From contig NZ_RBZP01000006.1 of assembly GCF_003628505.1 (NCBI RefSeq), positions 1 through 64,000 of the forward strand: 64,000 nucleotides of DNA, written 5' to 3'. A program made the position numbers and the translations under genes. Within the stretch, counting starts at the first letter, position 1. Every line of letters starts with the position of its first letter. Source of the stretch: Oceanobacillus halophilus. GTDB taxonomy: Bacteria > Bacillota > Bacilli > Bacillales > Amphibacillaceae. Below are positions 26,696-35,908 of this stretch, one piece after another. Below the pieces are notes generated by a model. It worked only from the letters and a program-made list of their open reading frames with translations, was not told the origin of the DNA and searched no databases.

Positions 26696-27631
26696 TTATT
26701 TACTCTCTAATTCTATTTTATATTGCTCAAATTCTTTCGTTGTACAAAGTACCCAGTGTCGAGGGCTAACTTCTCTGAACTTTGGCTCTTCACTCGTATC
26801 ATGTACAGAAGGATCATAAGCAACACGCTCACGATTGCGCTCATATTCGGGGTCTGGTAGAGGAATTGCTGTAAGTAGCGACTTTGTATATGGATGAAGT
26901 GGATTGTTATATAACTCATCACTATCTGCAAGTTCGACCAGGTTACCTAAATACATAACGCCAATTCGATCACTAATATATTTAACCATGGATAAATCAT
27001 GGGCAATAAATAAATACGTTAAACCGCGATCTTTCTGTAATTTTTTAAGCAAGTTCACTACCTGCGCCTGAATGGATACATCTAACGCAGAAATAGGTTC
27101 ATCGGCAATAATAAGGTCTGGTTCCACAGCTAAAGCACGCGCTATACCAATACGCTGACGTTGTCCACCACTAAATTCATGCGGAAAACGACTGGCATGT
27201 TCCTTATTAAGTCCAACTACTTCTAATAATTCTTCCACACGCTCTTTTCTTTCTTTTTCATCCTTCACTAACTTATGAACATCTAAACCTTCAGCAATGA
27301 TATCCATAACTGTCATACGTGGATTAAGAGAAGAGGATGGATCTTGGAAAATCATTTGCATTTTACGGTTAAATTTCAATAATTCTTCCTTTGATTTCTT
27401 TCCATGGACATCTTCGTTATCAAATTTAACTTCTCCACCTGTTGCTTCATATAGACGAATAATCGTACGGCCAGTTGTCGATTTACCACTACCTGATTCT
27501 CCAACTAAACCAAATGTTTCTCCTCTATAGATATCAAAAGAGACACCATCTACAGCTTTGACCGTTTTGTTACGACCAACTCTAAAATGCTTCTTTAGTT
27601 CTTTCACTTCTAAGATTTTATCTTCTGCCAT
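26696..27631 (-). CDS. oppF: Oligopeptide ABC transporter ATP-binding protein OppF
   Basis: A 311-residue ATPase with Walker [10 protein letters not shown], signature SGGQRQRIG and Walker [13 protein letters not shown]. The C-terminal region ([19 protein letters not shown]) lacks the Cys cluster present in the operon 1 protein and looks like the B. subtilis OppF tail. The ATG overlaps the oppD stop as TAATG after GGAGGTGAGG, so the two ATPases are translated in step. It energises the OppBC channel. Confidence 0.92.
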   Translation of the reverse strand: MAEDKILEVKELKKHFRVGRNKTVKAVDGVSFDIYRGETFGLVGESGSGKSTTGRTIIRLYEATGGEVKFDNEDVHGKKSKEELLKFNRKMQMIFQDPSSSLNPRMTVMDIIAEGLDVHKLVKDEKERKERVEELLEVVGLNKEHASRFPHEFSGGQRQRIGIARALAVEPDLIIADEPISALDVSIQAQVVNLLKKLQKDRGLTYLFIAHDLSMVKYISDRIGVMYLGNLVELADSDELYNNPLHPYTKSLLTAIPLPDPEYERNRERVAYDPSVHDTSEEPKFREVSPRHWVLCTTKEFEQYKIELESK

Positions 27632-28674
27632 TACTCCTCACCTCCAGTGTTTGCGAAGCCTTGCATTCGTTTTTTCACCGATTCAGGAGGTTCCATTTTT
27701 GGCGCATCTTCATGAAGTAACCATGTTGCAGCATAATGTGAATCAGAGACTTTAAACATAGGTGGCTCCATGACGCCATCAATTTCTAACGCAAATTTAT
27801 TTCTTGGGGCAAAAGCATCTCCTTTTGGTGGATTCAACATATCAGGAGGGCTTCCTGGAATTGCATATAGTTCTTCGTCATCACTATCTAGCGTTGGCAT
27901 GGAACCAAGCAATCCCCAAGTATATGGATGTTTTGGATTATAGAAAATATCGTCAACTGTCCCATATTCCACGATTTTACCAGCATACATTACCGCAACA
28001 CGGTCGGCAACATTAGCTACCACACCAAGGTCATGCGTAATAAAGACAATCGCACTTTCTGTTTCCTTTTGAATATCCTTCATTAATTCCAGAATTTGTG
28101 CCTGAATGGTTACATCCAGTGCAGTTGTTGGTTCGTCGGCAATTAAAATTTTAGGATTACATGCTAAGGCAATTGCGATAACAACACGCTGACGCATCCC
28201 ACCGGAAAATTGGTGCGGATATTGTTTCATGCGAATTTCAGGATTAGGAATTCCAACCTGATCTAAAAGTTCAATCGCTCTTTTCTTCGCATCCGTGCGG
28301 TTCATATTTTGGTGCTTAACTAGACCTTCAATTATTTGATTCCCAATTTTCATCGTTGGATTCAACGATGATAAAGGATTTTGAAACACCATCGAAATAT
28401 CTTTCCCACGAATTTTTTGCATTTCTTTATTTGATTTTTTAACAAGATCTTCTCCTTCAAGAAGAATTTCTCCTGATTTAATAACACCCTGTGGTTTTGG
28501 AACAAGCCCCATTAACGCACTAGTAGTGACAGATTTTCCGGAACCTGATTCGCCTACGATTGCTAATGTTTCTCCTTTATCCAAATCAAAGCTTACACCT
28601 CGAACAGCTTGTACCTCACCATTGTAGGTGTTAAATGATACAGCTAAATCTTTTACTTCTAATAATTTACTCAT
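27631..28674 (-). CDS. oppD: Oligopeptide ABC transporter ATP-binding protein OppD
   Basis: A 347-residue ATPase: Walker [10 protein letters not shown], signature SGGMRQRVV, Walker [13 protein letters not shown], switch His ITHD. The C-terminal region [20 protein letters not shown] again lacks the Cys residues of the operon 1 OppD-type protein and matches the B. subtilis Opp style. A strong AAAGGTAGGTG site precedes the ATG. It lies 20 bp after oppC on the same transcript. Confidence 0.92.
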   Translation of the reverse strand: MSKLLEVKDLAVSFNTYNGEVQAVRGVSFDLDKGETLAIVGESGSGKSVTTSALMGLVPKPQGVIKSGEILLEGEDLVKKSNKEMQKIRGKDISMVFQNPLSSLNPTMKIGNQIIEGLVKHQNMNRTDAKKRAIELLDQVGIPNPEIRMKQYPHQFSGGMRQRVVIAIALACNPKILIADEPTTALDVTIQAQILELMKDIQKETESAIVFITHDLGVVANVADRVAVMYAGKIVEYGTVDDIFYNPKHPYTWGLLGSMPTLDSDDEELYAIPGSPPDMLNPPKGDAFAPRNKFALEIDGVMEPPMFKVSDSHYAATWLLHEDAPKMEPPESVKKRMQGFANTGGEE

Positions 28675-28693
28675 TTAAACACACCTACCTTTA

Positions 28694-29836
28694 TTATTTA
28701 TGCATTTTAGGGTCGAAAGCATCACGTAATCCATCGCCAATCAGGTTAAATGCAATCATAATGACTGAGATTAGAATTGCAGGGAAAACGAGCATATATG
28801 GATAAAGCATAATATTATCGAATCCCGTATTAATTAGTGTACCTAAAGATGCATCTGGTGGAGTAATCCCCAATCCAATAAAGCTCAAGAATGCTTCAAA
28901 GAAGATAGCATCCGGAATATTAAACATGGTGTTGATAATAATAATTCCACTAATATTAGGTAACAAATGTTTTGTAATGACTTTCCAGTTAGACTGACCT
29001 AATGTTCTTGCTGCCAGTACATATTCCTGGTTTTTCTGCTTCATCACTTCCCCACGTACGATACGCGCCATACCTGTCCAACCAGTAATGGTTAAAGCAA
29101 TGACGATGGAAGTAATTCCTGGGTCAAGAACGAGCATCATCAAAAGAATGATAACTAGATTTGGTATACCTACCAATACTTCTAAAATACGCATTAAGAC
29201 GTCATCGACTTTACCGCCATAGTAACCAGCAATACCACCATAAGCTACACCAATCAATAGACTAATGGCTGCAGCAATAAATGCAATAAGTAATGAAACA
29301 GTTGTACCATCCCATAATCTAGTCCATTGGTCACGGCCCAGTGTATCTGTACCTAACCAATAGTATTGATCTTGCATATCTTTTGCTTCATAGACATGAT
29401 ATGTGGCCTTCACTTCAGCTGAATTTCTGCTCCCGTCACCTTCGTCAAGAACCTCTATATCAATAAATTCCTCTTGATTACTATATCGTGATATAGCATT
29501 CGTTGTTGCTTGTTCTACCGTGTCACCTTGGAACTCATCACTTAGGACTCCAGTAAAACCTGACCAAGAAATATTCTCCAACACAGGTACTCTCGCTGGC
29601 AATTTTGCTCGAGATAAGTCCTGGTCGTCAATCCCATGGTCGTTCATTCCAGGTCCGACAAAACTCATTATAATAATTAGAACCAACGTAATCATGCTGA
29701 CTACTGCTAGTTTGTTTTTAAAGAAAGTTCGTCTAGCATCCTGTAAAAACGTTCTGCTTGGACTGGAGATTTTTTCACTCGTATCCTCTTTCTGCTTCAT
29801 TGGGACAAGAAGGTCTTTTATTTCTTTGTTTTCCAT
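28694..29836 (-). CDS. oppC: Oligopeptide ABC transporter permease OppC with a long extracytoplasmic insert
   Basis: A 380-residue permease, about 75 residues longer than the usual 300-310. After the first span the extracytoplasmic region is expanded (about residues 75-155) and includes GDTVEQATTNAISRYSNQEE. It then resumes the family pattern YYWLGTDTLGRDQWTRLW and five spans. The coupling loop is KNQEYVLAARTLGQSNWKVITKH. The start chosen is the ATG one base after the oppB stop, behind GGAGGGGATAG; upstream in-frame codons lie inside oppB. The insert may contact the receptor, which is speculation. Confidence 0.9.
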   Translation of the reverse strand: MENKEIKDLLVPMKQKEDTSEKISSPSRTFLQDARRTFFKNKLAVVSMITLVLIIIMSFVGPGMNDHGIDDQDLSRAKLPARVPVLENISWSGFTGVLSDEFQGDTVEQATTNAISRYSNQEEFIDIEVLDEGDGSRNSAEVKATYHVYEAKDMQDQYYWLGTDTLGRDQWTRLWDGTTVSLLIAFIAAAISLLIGVAYGGIAGYYGGKVDDVLMRILEVLVGIPNLVIILLMMLVLDPGITSIVIALTITGWTGMARIVRGEVMKQKNQEYVLAARTLGQSNWKVITKHLLPNISGIIIINTMFNIPDAIFFEAFLSFIGLGITPPDASLGTLINTGFDNIMLYPYMLVFPAILISVIMIAFNLIGDGLRDAFDPKMHK

Positions 29837-29837
29837 A

Positions 29838-30767
29838 TTAACTATCCCCTCCGCTAATTCTAATTCTAGGATCAATTAGTCCATACAGAAGGTCAATTAT
29901 TAGAATGATTCCAATGAATAACGCAGCAAACATGAGCGTTGTACCCATAATAGTTGGATAATCATTAACCATAACTGAATTTACAAACTGTTCCCCGATT
30001 CCAGGGATAGCAAAAATTTGCTCAATAACCATTGATCCAGTCATTAAACTCACTGCCATTGGACCAATAACGGTTACTAATGGAATTAACGCATTACGTA
30101 AACCGTGTTTAAATACAATTCCAGGTTCTGACACACCTTTTGCACGAGCAGTCGTAATAAAGTCTGAACCTAAGACCTCTACCATTTCTGTTCTTACAAA
30201 ACGGGCAGCAGTCGCCATTGGAAAGATCATCAGTGCAATGGTAGGTAGTATTGAATGTTCAAAACTCCCCCACAAAGCAACTGGGAACCACTCCAATTCT
30301 GCAGCAAATACGTACTGTAGAAGACCTGCAAACACGAAGTTGGGGATGGATGTACCTAATACGGCGATAACAGTTGAGGTATAATCAAGAAAGCCATTAT
30401 GTGAAATAGCCGCGATCAGACCTAATAAAACACCTAATATGGTCCCTACCACAAGTGCTTGAGCACCTAATTGTGCCGATGGTCCAATTCGGTCCATTAA
30501 AATGTCTGTAACCGGTGTGTTACTAAATGCAAAGGAAATACCTAAATCCCCTTGTACTAAACCACCGAGATAATTCACATATTGTACCGGTATTGGATCA
30601 TTTAATCCATATTTTTCTAGAACAATCGCTTGTTGTTCTTCACTTAATTTATCTTCCGCGTTAAGCGGGCTTCCTGGCAACAACTTCATTAAAAAGAAGG
30701 ATAATGTTGCAATGATGAATAATGTAATCAACATATACATTACTCGTCGTAAAATATAACGAACCAT
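29838..30767 (-). CDS. oppB: Oligopeptide ABC transporter permease OppB
   Basis: A 309-residue permease with the OppB hallmarks LLPGSPLNAEDKLSEEQ and YGLNDPIPVQYVNYLG after the first helix. Five further spans follow, with the coupling motif SDFITTARAKGVSEPGIVFKHGLRNA. An upstream in-frame ATG would place the ribosome site GGGAGG inside the gene, so the next ATG (MVRYILRR) is used. It lies about 150 bp after oppA, behind a strong hairpin. Confidence 0.92.
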   Translation of the reverse strand: MVRYILRRVMYMLITLFIIATLSFFLMKLLPGSPLNAEDKLSEEQQAIVLEKYGLNDPIPVQYVNYLGGLVQGDLGISFAFSNTPVTDILMDRIGPSAQLGAQALVVGTILGVLLGLIAAISHNGFLDYTSTVIAVLGTSIPNFVFAGLLQYVFAAELEWFPVALWGSFEHSILPTIALMIFPMATAARFVRTEMVEVLGSDFITTARAKGVSEPGIVFKHGLRNALIPLVTVIGPMAVSLMTGSMVIEQIFAIPGIGEQFVNSVMVNDYPTIMGTTLMFAALFIGIILIIDLLYGLIDPRIRISGGDS

Positions 30768-30845
30768 TCTCGCACCTCCCAAATTATATAGTTAAATCCA
30801 AAAATGAGAAATGTTCATTATTATAAGATATTTTTGCTACAAGTG

Positions 30846-30881
30846 AACAAGAGAGTATGTTCAAAGACATACTCTCTTGTT
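30846..30881 (-). terminator. Strong hairpin between oppA and oppB (operon 2)
   Basis: AACAAGAGAGTATGT and ACATACTCTCTTGTT form a perfect 15-bp stem with a 6-base loop. There is no clear T-run on the minus strand (it continues CACTTGTAGC), so it probably protects the oppA message and allows partial read-through. Confidence 0.75.
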
Positions 30882-30918
30882 GATTTTAGCATAACTATGC
30901 ATTTTTGAACCAAATTAA

Positions 30919-32616
30919 TTATTCTGCAGATCCAACGCTCGCCCATTTATATTCATACGTTGCCCCAAATGGATTCACAAATACGCCTTCCACTTTTGGA
31001 GAAATTAACTGTGCCATTGCACTTTGGTAAATAGGAGCTATTGCTGCATCTTCAAACAAGATATTTTCTGCTTCTAAGAAGTTTTCGTAACGAGCAGGAT
31101 TATCAGTAGCTAGAGTTGTTTGAGCTTCTTCTAGTAAAGCATCGTACTCTTCATTAGAATAACTCATCTTATTGTTTCCACCATCTGTTACCCATAGGCT
31201 TAAGAAAGTATATGGATCAAGATAGTCTGGACCCCAACCAGCAACTTGGATATCATAATCCTGTGCAGTATCTGCATCTAAACGTTGCTCAAATGGAACG
31301 TTTTTCAATGTTACTTCAAGACCTGGTAGATTTGTTGATAATTGGTTAGCAATGTATTCGTTCATTACTTTAGATGTTTCTGTATCTCCACCAAGTAGTT
31401 CAAGTTCTACTGTATCCGTTCCTAATTCTTCTAGAGCTGTTTCCCAATATTCTTGTGCTGCTTCTACATCATAAGTCATTAAGTCTCCACTTACTTCACG
31501 GAAGTCCTCACCAGTTTCTGGCATTGGAGTGAAGTCAGCTGGAACTAAGCCATTCGCAACAATTGAACCGTTATTTAGGATTTCATTAACTAATGCATCT
31601 TTATCGAAAGCACGAGCAATTGCATGGCGTACATTCTCATTAGCTAATTCGTCGCTTCGTTTTTGATTCAACTTGAGGTAGAATACAGATGTTTCTGGTG
31701 TTACTGCGTAATCTTCATGAGTAGAGTATTGGTCTACTAAGTCAGAAGAAATACCAGCGCGATCGACGGAACCTTCTTCATATAGCCTTACTGAAGTTGT
31801 TGGATCTTTAACAACTACATGGTTAATTCTGTCTAATTGTACAGTATCAGCATCCCAGTAGCTTTCATTTTTAACAAGATCCCATTCATTTGCTGTACTT
31901 GTCCAATTTTCTAATGTATATGGACCATTAAATAATAGTGTATCAGTACTTGTTGCAAAATCGTCACCTTGTTCTTCTACAAATTCTTCATTTAATGGCA
32001 TGAAAGTACCAAATGAAGTTAAAGACTCAAAGTATGGAGTTGGATTTTCTAGTTCTACCACTAAAGTATAGTCATCTTCTGCAGTCACACCTAGTTCGTC
32101 CAGTTCAGCTTCTCCAGAGTTAACTGCTACTGCATTTTTAATAACTCCACCCATCATGTATGGGCCATACTCAGATCCAGTTGCAGGATCAACAGCACGC
32201 TGCCAAGCATATACAAAGTCATGAGCCGTAACAGGGTCACCATTAGACCATGTTGCATCTTCACGTAAGTTAAATGTCCATGTAAGACCATCATCACTTA
32301 CTTCATGATCTGTTGCAATACCTTCAACAGGTTCTGAATTTTCATCTAAACGATATAGACCTTCCATTGTAGAACCGATGAATTGGAAACCATATTCGTC
32401 AGTTGCCATGGATGGATCCATAGAAGGAATTGCATCTCCATTGATAAAATTAAGTACTTGTTCCCCTTCTTCTGCTGGTTCTTCAGCAGTTTCCTCTGTA
32501 CCTTCAGCTGATTCAGCTGATTCTCCAGATTCTTCTGTATCATCGCCACCACATGCAGCTAATACAGCTAATAATAAACCTAGAATTACTAATAATGCCC
32601 AATTTTTCAGCTTCAT
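30919..32616 (-). CDS. oppA: Oligopeptide-binding lipoprotein OppA
   Basis: A 565-residue receptor and first gene of the second peptide operon. The lipobox is VLAACGG (Cys near residue 22), followed by a Glu/Ser/Ala linker. The SBP_bac_5 features include IPSMDPSMATDEYGFQ, the WSNGDPVTAHDFVYAW signature and the C-terminal AIAPIYQSAMAQL. It is highly similar throughout to the two orphan receptors encoded upstream, so this is a recently amplified family. GGGAGGGCGAAGAA precedes the ATG. A CodY-like box lies about 25 bp upstream of the start. Confidence 0.93.
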   Translation of the reverse strand: MKLKNWALLVILGLLLAVLAACGGDDTEESGESAESAEGTEETAEEPAEEGEQVLNFINGDAIPSMDPSMATDEYGFQFIGSTMEGLYRLDENSEPVEGIATDHEVSDDGLTWTFNLREDATWSNGDPVTAHDFVYAWQRAVDPATGSEYGPYMMGGVIKNAVAVNSGEAELDELGVTAEDDYTLVVELENPTPYFESLTSFGTFMPLNEEFVEEQGDDFATSTDTLLFNGPYTLENWTSTANEWDLVKNESYWDADTVQLDRINHVVVKDPTTSVRLYEEGSVDRAGISSDLVDQYSTHEDYAVTPETSVFYLKLNQKRSDELANENVRHAIARAFDKDALVNEILNNGSIVANGLVPADFTPMPETGEDFREVSGDLMTYDVEAAQEYWETALEELGTDTVELELLGGDTETSKVMNEYIANQLSTNLPGLEVTLKNVPFEQRLDADTAQDYDIQVAGWGPDYLDPYTFLSLWVTDGGNNKMSYSNEEYDALLEEAQTTLATDNPARYENFLEAENILFEDAAIAPIYQSAMAQLISPKVEGVFVNPFGATYEYKWASVGSAE

Positions 32617-32639
32617 TTCTTCGCCCTCCCTGTAGTTGT

Positions 32640-32654
32640 TTTTTTCTGAAAATT
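32640..32654 (-). promoter_or_regulatory. CodY-like box upstream of oppA
   Basis: TTTTTTCTGAAAATT matches 13 of 15 positions of the CodY consensus (AATTTTCWGAAAATT). A weaker overlapping match (AAATTTCAGAAATAA) follows. Peptide transport operons are classic CodY targets, so repression when branched-chain amino acids and GTP are plentiful is plausible. Confidence 0.6.
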
Positions 32655-32928
32655 TCAGAAATAAAAGCCGTATGAAAAAGTTAACATAGTGAATTATACC
32701 CCTACTTTGTGCATCTTGTAAATAGCTTTTTTAAAAAATCTTAAAATTTTTATTAATAACTTAACAGATTTCGACAAAATATTTGTCAATTCCGACAAAT
32801 GTCACTTTAACTATTTACACTTTTTTCCAAAATCTCTTTTACGTTACTTGTGAGAAAAATAACAATACGAACTTGTAGTGATGGTGTGATATACTGAATG
32901 TAATTTCTAAATTAAAGGTGTTATACAA
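32655..32928. other. Divergent promoter region of oppA and the DUF3899 gene
   Basis: This is AT-rich. An extended -10 (TGATATACT, near 32888) precedes the DUF3899 gene by about 35 bp. No further gene, palindrome or repeat fragment is seen. Confidence 0.5.
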
Positions 32929-33288
32929 ATGAATAAAAAAGGTATCTATCTAAGTATAAATGTATTGTTGATCTTAATTCTATTTATTACACAAGCTGCT
33001 TTTAACCTCGTAAATTTGATCAATGCAGTTTTTTATGTGAGCTTTGCAAACTTAATCATTATGCTTTTCTTATATACAGTGAGAGGCGGCTTTTACGATG
33101 GAATTACGTTCAGTTTTAGAAGGTTTTGGAGTATTATGTCACCAAGTAAAGATTATATGGATGAATGGAAAGAGAAACCTATGCCTTCGGAGAAAACAAA
33201 TGAATCATTTTATGCACAAATAAAATTCCAAACAACTGTTTTATTCACTTTTTTTGCGTTTTTACTCTTGATATATTATATTTTCTAA
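32929..33288 (+). CDS. Small membrane protein, DUF3899 family
   Basis: A 119-residue protein with three predicted membrane spans (about residues 5-23, 30-50 and 98-118). Between them is a cytoplasmic loop with GGFYDGITFSFRRFWSIMSP, which is characteristic of DUF3899. Its function is not known; the family is confined to Firmicutes and often found near peptide transport genes in Bacillaceae, but I cannot verify that here. AAAGGTG lies nine bases before the ATG. It ends at a bidirectional terminator. Confidence 0.78.
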   Translation: MNKKGIYLSINVLLILILFITQAAFNLVNLINAVFYVSFANLIIMLFLYTVRGGFYDGITFSFRRFWSIMSPSKDYMDEWKEKPMPSEKTNESFYAQIKFQTTVLFTFFAFLLLIYYIF

Positions 33289-33299
33289 ACTTCAAAATG

Positions 33300-33345
33300 A
33301 AAGCAGGACAGTCATCATACAAATGTGACTGACCTGCTTTTTCTT
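33300..33345. terminator. Bidirectional terminator between the DUF3899 gene and the second oppA paralogue
   Basis: AAAGCAGGACAGTCA and TGACTGACCTGCTTTTT arms pair with an internal mismatch and have T-runs on both strands. Confidence 0.88.
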
Positions 33346-33350
33346 ACATA

Positions 33351-35015
33351 TTATTCTTCACTTCCAACGCTTGCCCATTTATATTCATATGTTGCGCCAA
33401 ATGGGTTAACAAACACTCCTTGTACTCTCGGTGACACAAGCTGCGCCATTGCTTTTTGGTAAATTGGGGCGATTGCTGCATCTTCGAATAGGATTTTCTC
33501 TGCTTCTAGGAAGTTTTCGTAGCGAGCAACATTATCTGTTGCCAACTCCTTGCCAGCTTCTTCTATTAAAGAATCGTATTCTGTGTTAGAGTATCCCATC
33601 ATGTTATTTCCGCCATCTGTTACCCATAAGTCCATGAAAGTGTTTGGATCAAGGTAATCAGGTCCCCATAAGGAAATTTCTAGTTCATAATCCATATTGG
33701 AATCCAAAGATAAGCGTTGCTCGAAAGGTACATTCTTCAATTTGACTGATAAACCAGGTAAATTGGATGATAGTTGGTTTGCAATATACTCATTACTTAT
33801 CTTTGCATTCTCGCTATCATCACCAAGTAATTCCAGTTCAATGGAATCTACACCTAATTCTTCTAATCCCTTTTCCCAGTACTTTTGGGCTTCTTCTACA
33901 TCATAGGTAACGAGATCTCCGCTTACATCACGGAAGTCCTCACCTGAATCAGGCATAGGAACAAAATCTGCAGGAACTAGTCCATTTGCAACAATTGAAC
34001 CATTGTTTAAGATTTCATCTACTAACGCTTGTTTGTCGAAAGCTCGACTAAGGGCTGCACGGATATTGGTATTTGCAAGTGCTTCATTACTTGTTTGATT
34101 CATCTTAATAAAGGCAACGCCAGTATCTGGTGTTACTCGATAATCCTCGTGCGATAAATATTGGTCAACTAGGTCTGACGAAATGCCTGCACGATCTATT
34201 TCGCCTTGTTCATATAATCTAACTTGTGTAGTAGCATCCTTAATCACGACATGATTAATTCTGTCCACTTGTACAGTATCAGCATCCCAGTATTCTTCGT
34301 TCTTAACTAAATCCCATTCATTTGCTGTACTTGTCCAATTTTCCAAAGTAAACGGTCCATTAAACAATAACGTCTCTGTACTTGTAGCAAATTTGTCTCC
34401 CTGTTCTTCTACAAAGTTTTGATTCAATGGCATGAAAGTACCAAATGTTGTAAGTGTTTCAAAATACGGTGTTGCATTCTCTAATTCAACAACTAATGTA
34501 TAGTCATCTTCTGCTGAAACCCCTAACTCTTCAATTGGGACATCTCCAGCATTAACTGCATCTGCATTTTTTATTACGCCACCCATCATGTATGGTCCAT
34601 ATTCCGAACCTGTATCAGGTGCAACTGCGCGTCTCCAGGCGTATACAAAATCATTGGCAGTTACAGGGTCCCCATTAGACCACTTTGCATCTTCACGTAA
34701 TTCAAATGTATAAGTTAAACCATCTTCACTTACTTCATGATTTATCGCAATACCTTCTACAGGCTCTGCATTTTCATCTAAGCGATATAGACCTTCCATA
34801 GTAGAACCGATGAATTGGAAACCATATTCATCCGTTACCATGGATGGATCCATGGAAGGAATGGTATCTCCATTAATAAAGTTTAATACTTTCTCCCCGG
34901 TATTTTCCCCAGTAGAAGTATTGTTATTTTCTTCATTATCACTTGTACCACACGCTGTAAGTGCGATTAGCAATAACCCTAAGACTACTAGACGTAGCCA
35001 GCTTTTCAATCTCAT
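33351..35015 (-). CDS. Orphan oligopeptide-binding lipoprotein (OppA paralogue 2)
   Basis: A 554-residue receptor with lipobox ALTACG (Cys near residue 22) and a short Asn/Glu/Thr linker. From VLNFINGDTIPSMDPSM onward it follows OppA of the neighbouring operon almost residue by residue, including LLFNGPFTLENWTSTANEWD and FVNPFGATYEYKWASVGSEE at the C-terminus. No permease genes accompany it, so it probably feeds OppBCDF with a different peptide range. Single-gene unit; GGAGGATGCTTTA precedes the ATG. Confidence 0.92.
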   Translation of the reverse strand: MRLKSWLRLVVLGLLLIALTACGTSDNEENNNTSTGENTGEKVLNFINGDTIPSMDPSMVTDEYGFQFIGSTMEGLYRLDENAEPVEGIAINHEVSEDGLTYTFELREDAKWSNGDPVTANDFVYAWRRAVAPDTGSEYGPYMMGGVIKNADAVNAGDVPIEELGVSAEDDYTLVVELENATPYFETLTTFGTFMPLNQNFVEEQGDKFATSTETLLFNGPFTLENWTSTANEWDLVKNEEYWDADTVQVDRINHVVIKDATTQVRLYEQGEIDRAGISSDLVDQYLSHEDYRVTPDTGVAFIKMNQTSNEALANTNIRAALSRAFDKQALVDEILNNGSIVANGLVPADFVPMPDSGEDFRDVSGDLVTYDVEEAQKYWEKGLEELGVDSIELELLGDDSENAKISNEYIANQLSSNLPGLSVKLKNVPFEQRLSLDSNMDYELEISLWGPDYLDPNTFMDLWVTDGGNNMMGYSNTEYDSLIEEAGKELATDNVARYENFLEAEKILFEDAAIAPIYQKAMAQLVSPRVQGVFVNPFGATYEYKWASVGSEE

Positions 35016-35235
35016 TAAAGCATCCTCCTAAGTGTTGAATTTCTCATGATGTTTCTTTCTAAAAAAGAGAAACAATTAAAGCGCAACATATAAAATTATA
35101 CCCTTCCATTTAAAATACTGTAAAGGGTTTAGTAGGTACTGTCTATCCTTATTATGGCACTTTGTGTCAAAATCATGTCGATAAATTTAATAAATACGTA
35201 ACACGACTCTGATCACACGGTTTGTTTATGTAATT

Positions 35236-35783
35236 TGATCACAGTTGATGGAAATTGTTGATCTATTTAATTCAGAATAGTGCTTCACAACCGCTACGGA
35301 AATACACTTCGCTTTCCGCGGGGAGCTGGTGAGCCTCCTTCGTGCTGTCGCACTACGTAGTCTCACCGATGCTCTTCTTCCCGCAGGAGTCTCCGTGTAT
35401 TTCCTCCGCTATTCGTCTGCTCTACTTGTATAAAAAAGAAATATACTGTTTTAAGGATTATAACGGTCTTAAAACGTAATTACTAGAGATATAAGCCAAA
35501 GTAATCTTGAGCGCCTATTTAAGCGGAGGCATAATACGAAGACTTCCTCGAAAATAAAAACCAATTTTCTTCGTGCGATGTAATGCTGACGAAGCCTTCC
35601 TTGTCCTGCGGGAATAGCACGTGTCCAGACCTGAGCAGGAAGTGGTTTTCTTCCGAGGAGGCTGAGGCCGTGCCCGCGGAAAGCGAAGTATTCTGGCGGA
35701 GCGAATGAATGCACAAATCAAACATAAGTGTGAGCGAGAGCTACACTATCTTGAATTAAAGATATCAACAGTCTATACAAATA
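35236..35783. repeat. Dispersed composite repeat, large inverted copy (R5)
   Basis: This copy has the opposite orientation to R4: module B comes first, then module A. The left end is ACAGTTGATGGAAATTGTTG and then TTAATTCAGAATAG. The right end is TTGAATTAAAGATATCAACA followed by GTCTATAC. The ends are imperfect inverted repeats of about 38 bp. Module B is the short form; module A carries an insertion resembling the module B insert (TTGTCCTGCGGG). It fills most of the gap between two oppA paralogues. Confidence 0.85.
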
Positions 35784-35856
35784 TCGAACAAAGTTATGGT
35801 TCTTTATGTTATTTCATCTAGTGCTATAAAATTTTTCTAAATATTACGGTGCTAGA

Positions 35857-35897
35857 CAAAAAAAGTGCATATGCTCTAAAAGCATACACACTCTTTT
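35857..35897 (-). terminator. Terminator of OppA paralogue 3
   Basis: On the minus strand AGTGTGTATGCT and AGCATATGCACT arms are followed by TTTTTTTG. It lies just downstream of the stop. Confidence 0.85.
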
Positions 35898-35908
35898 ATA
35901 TTGTCATT

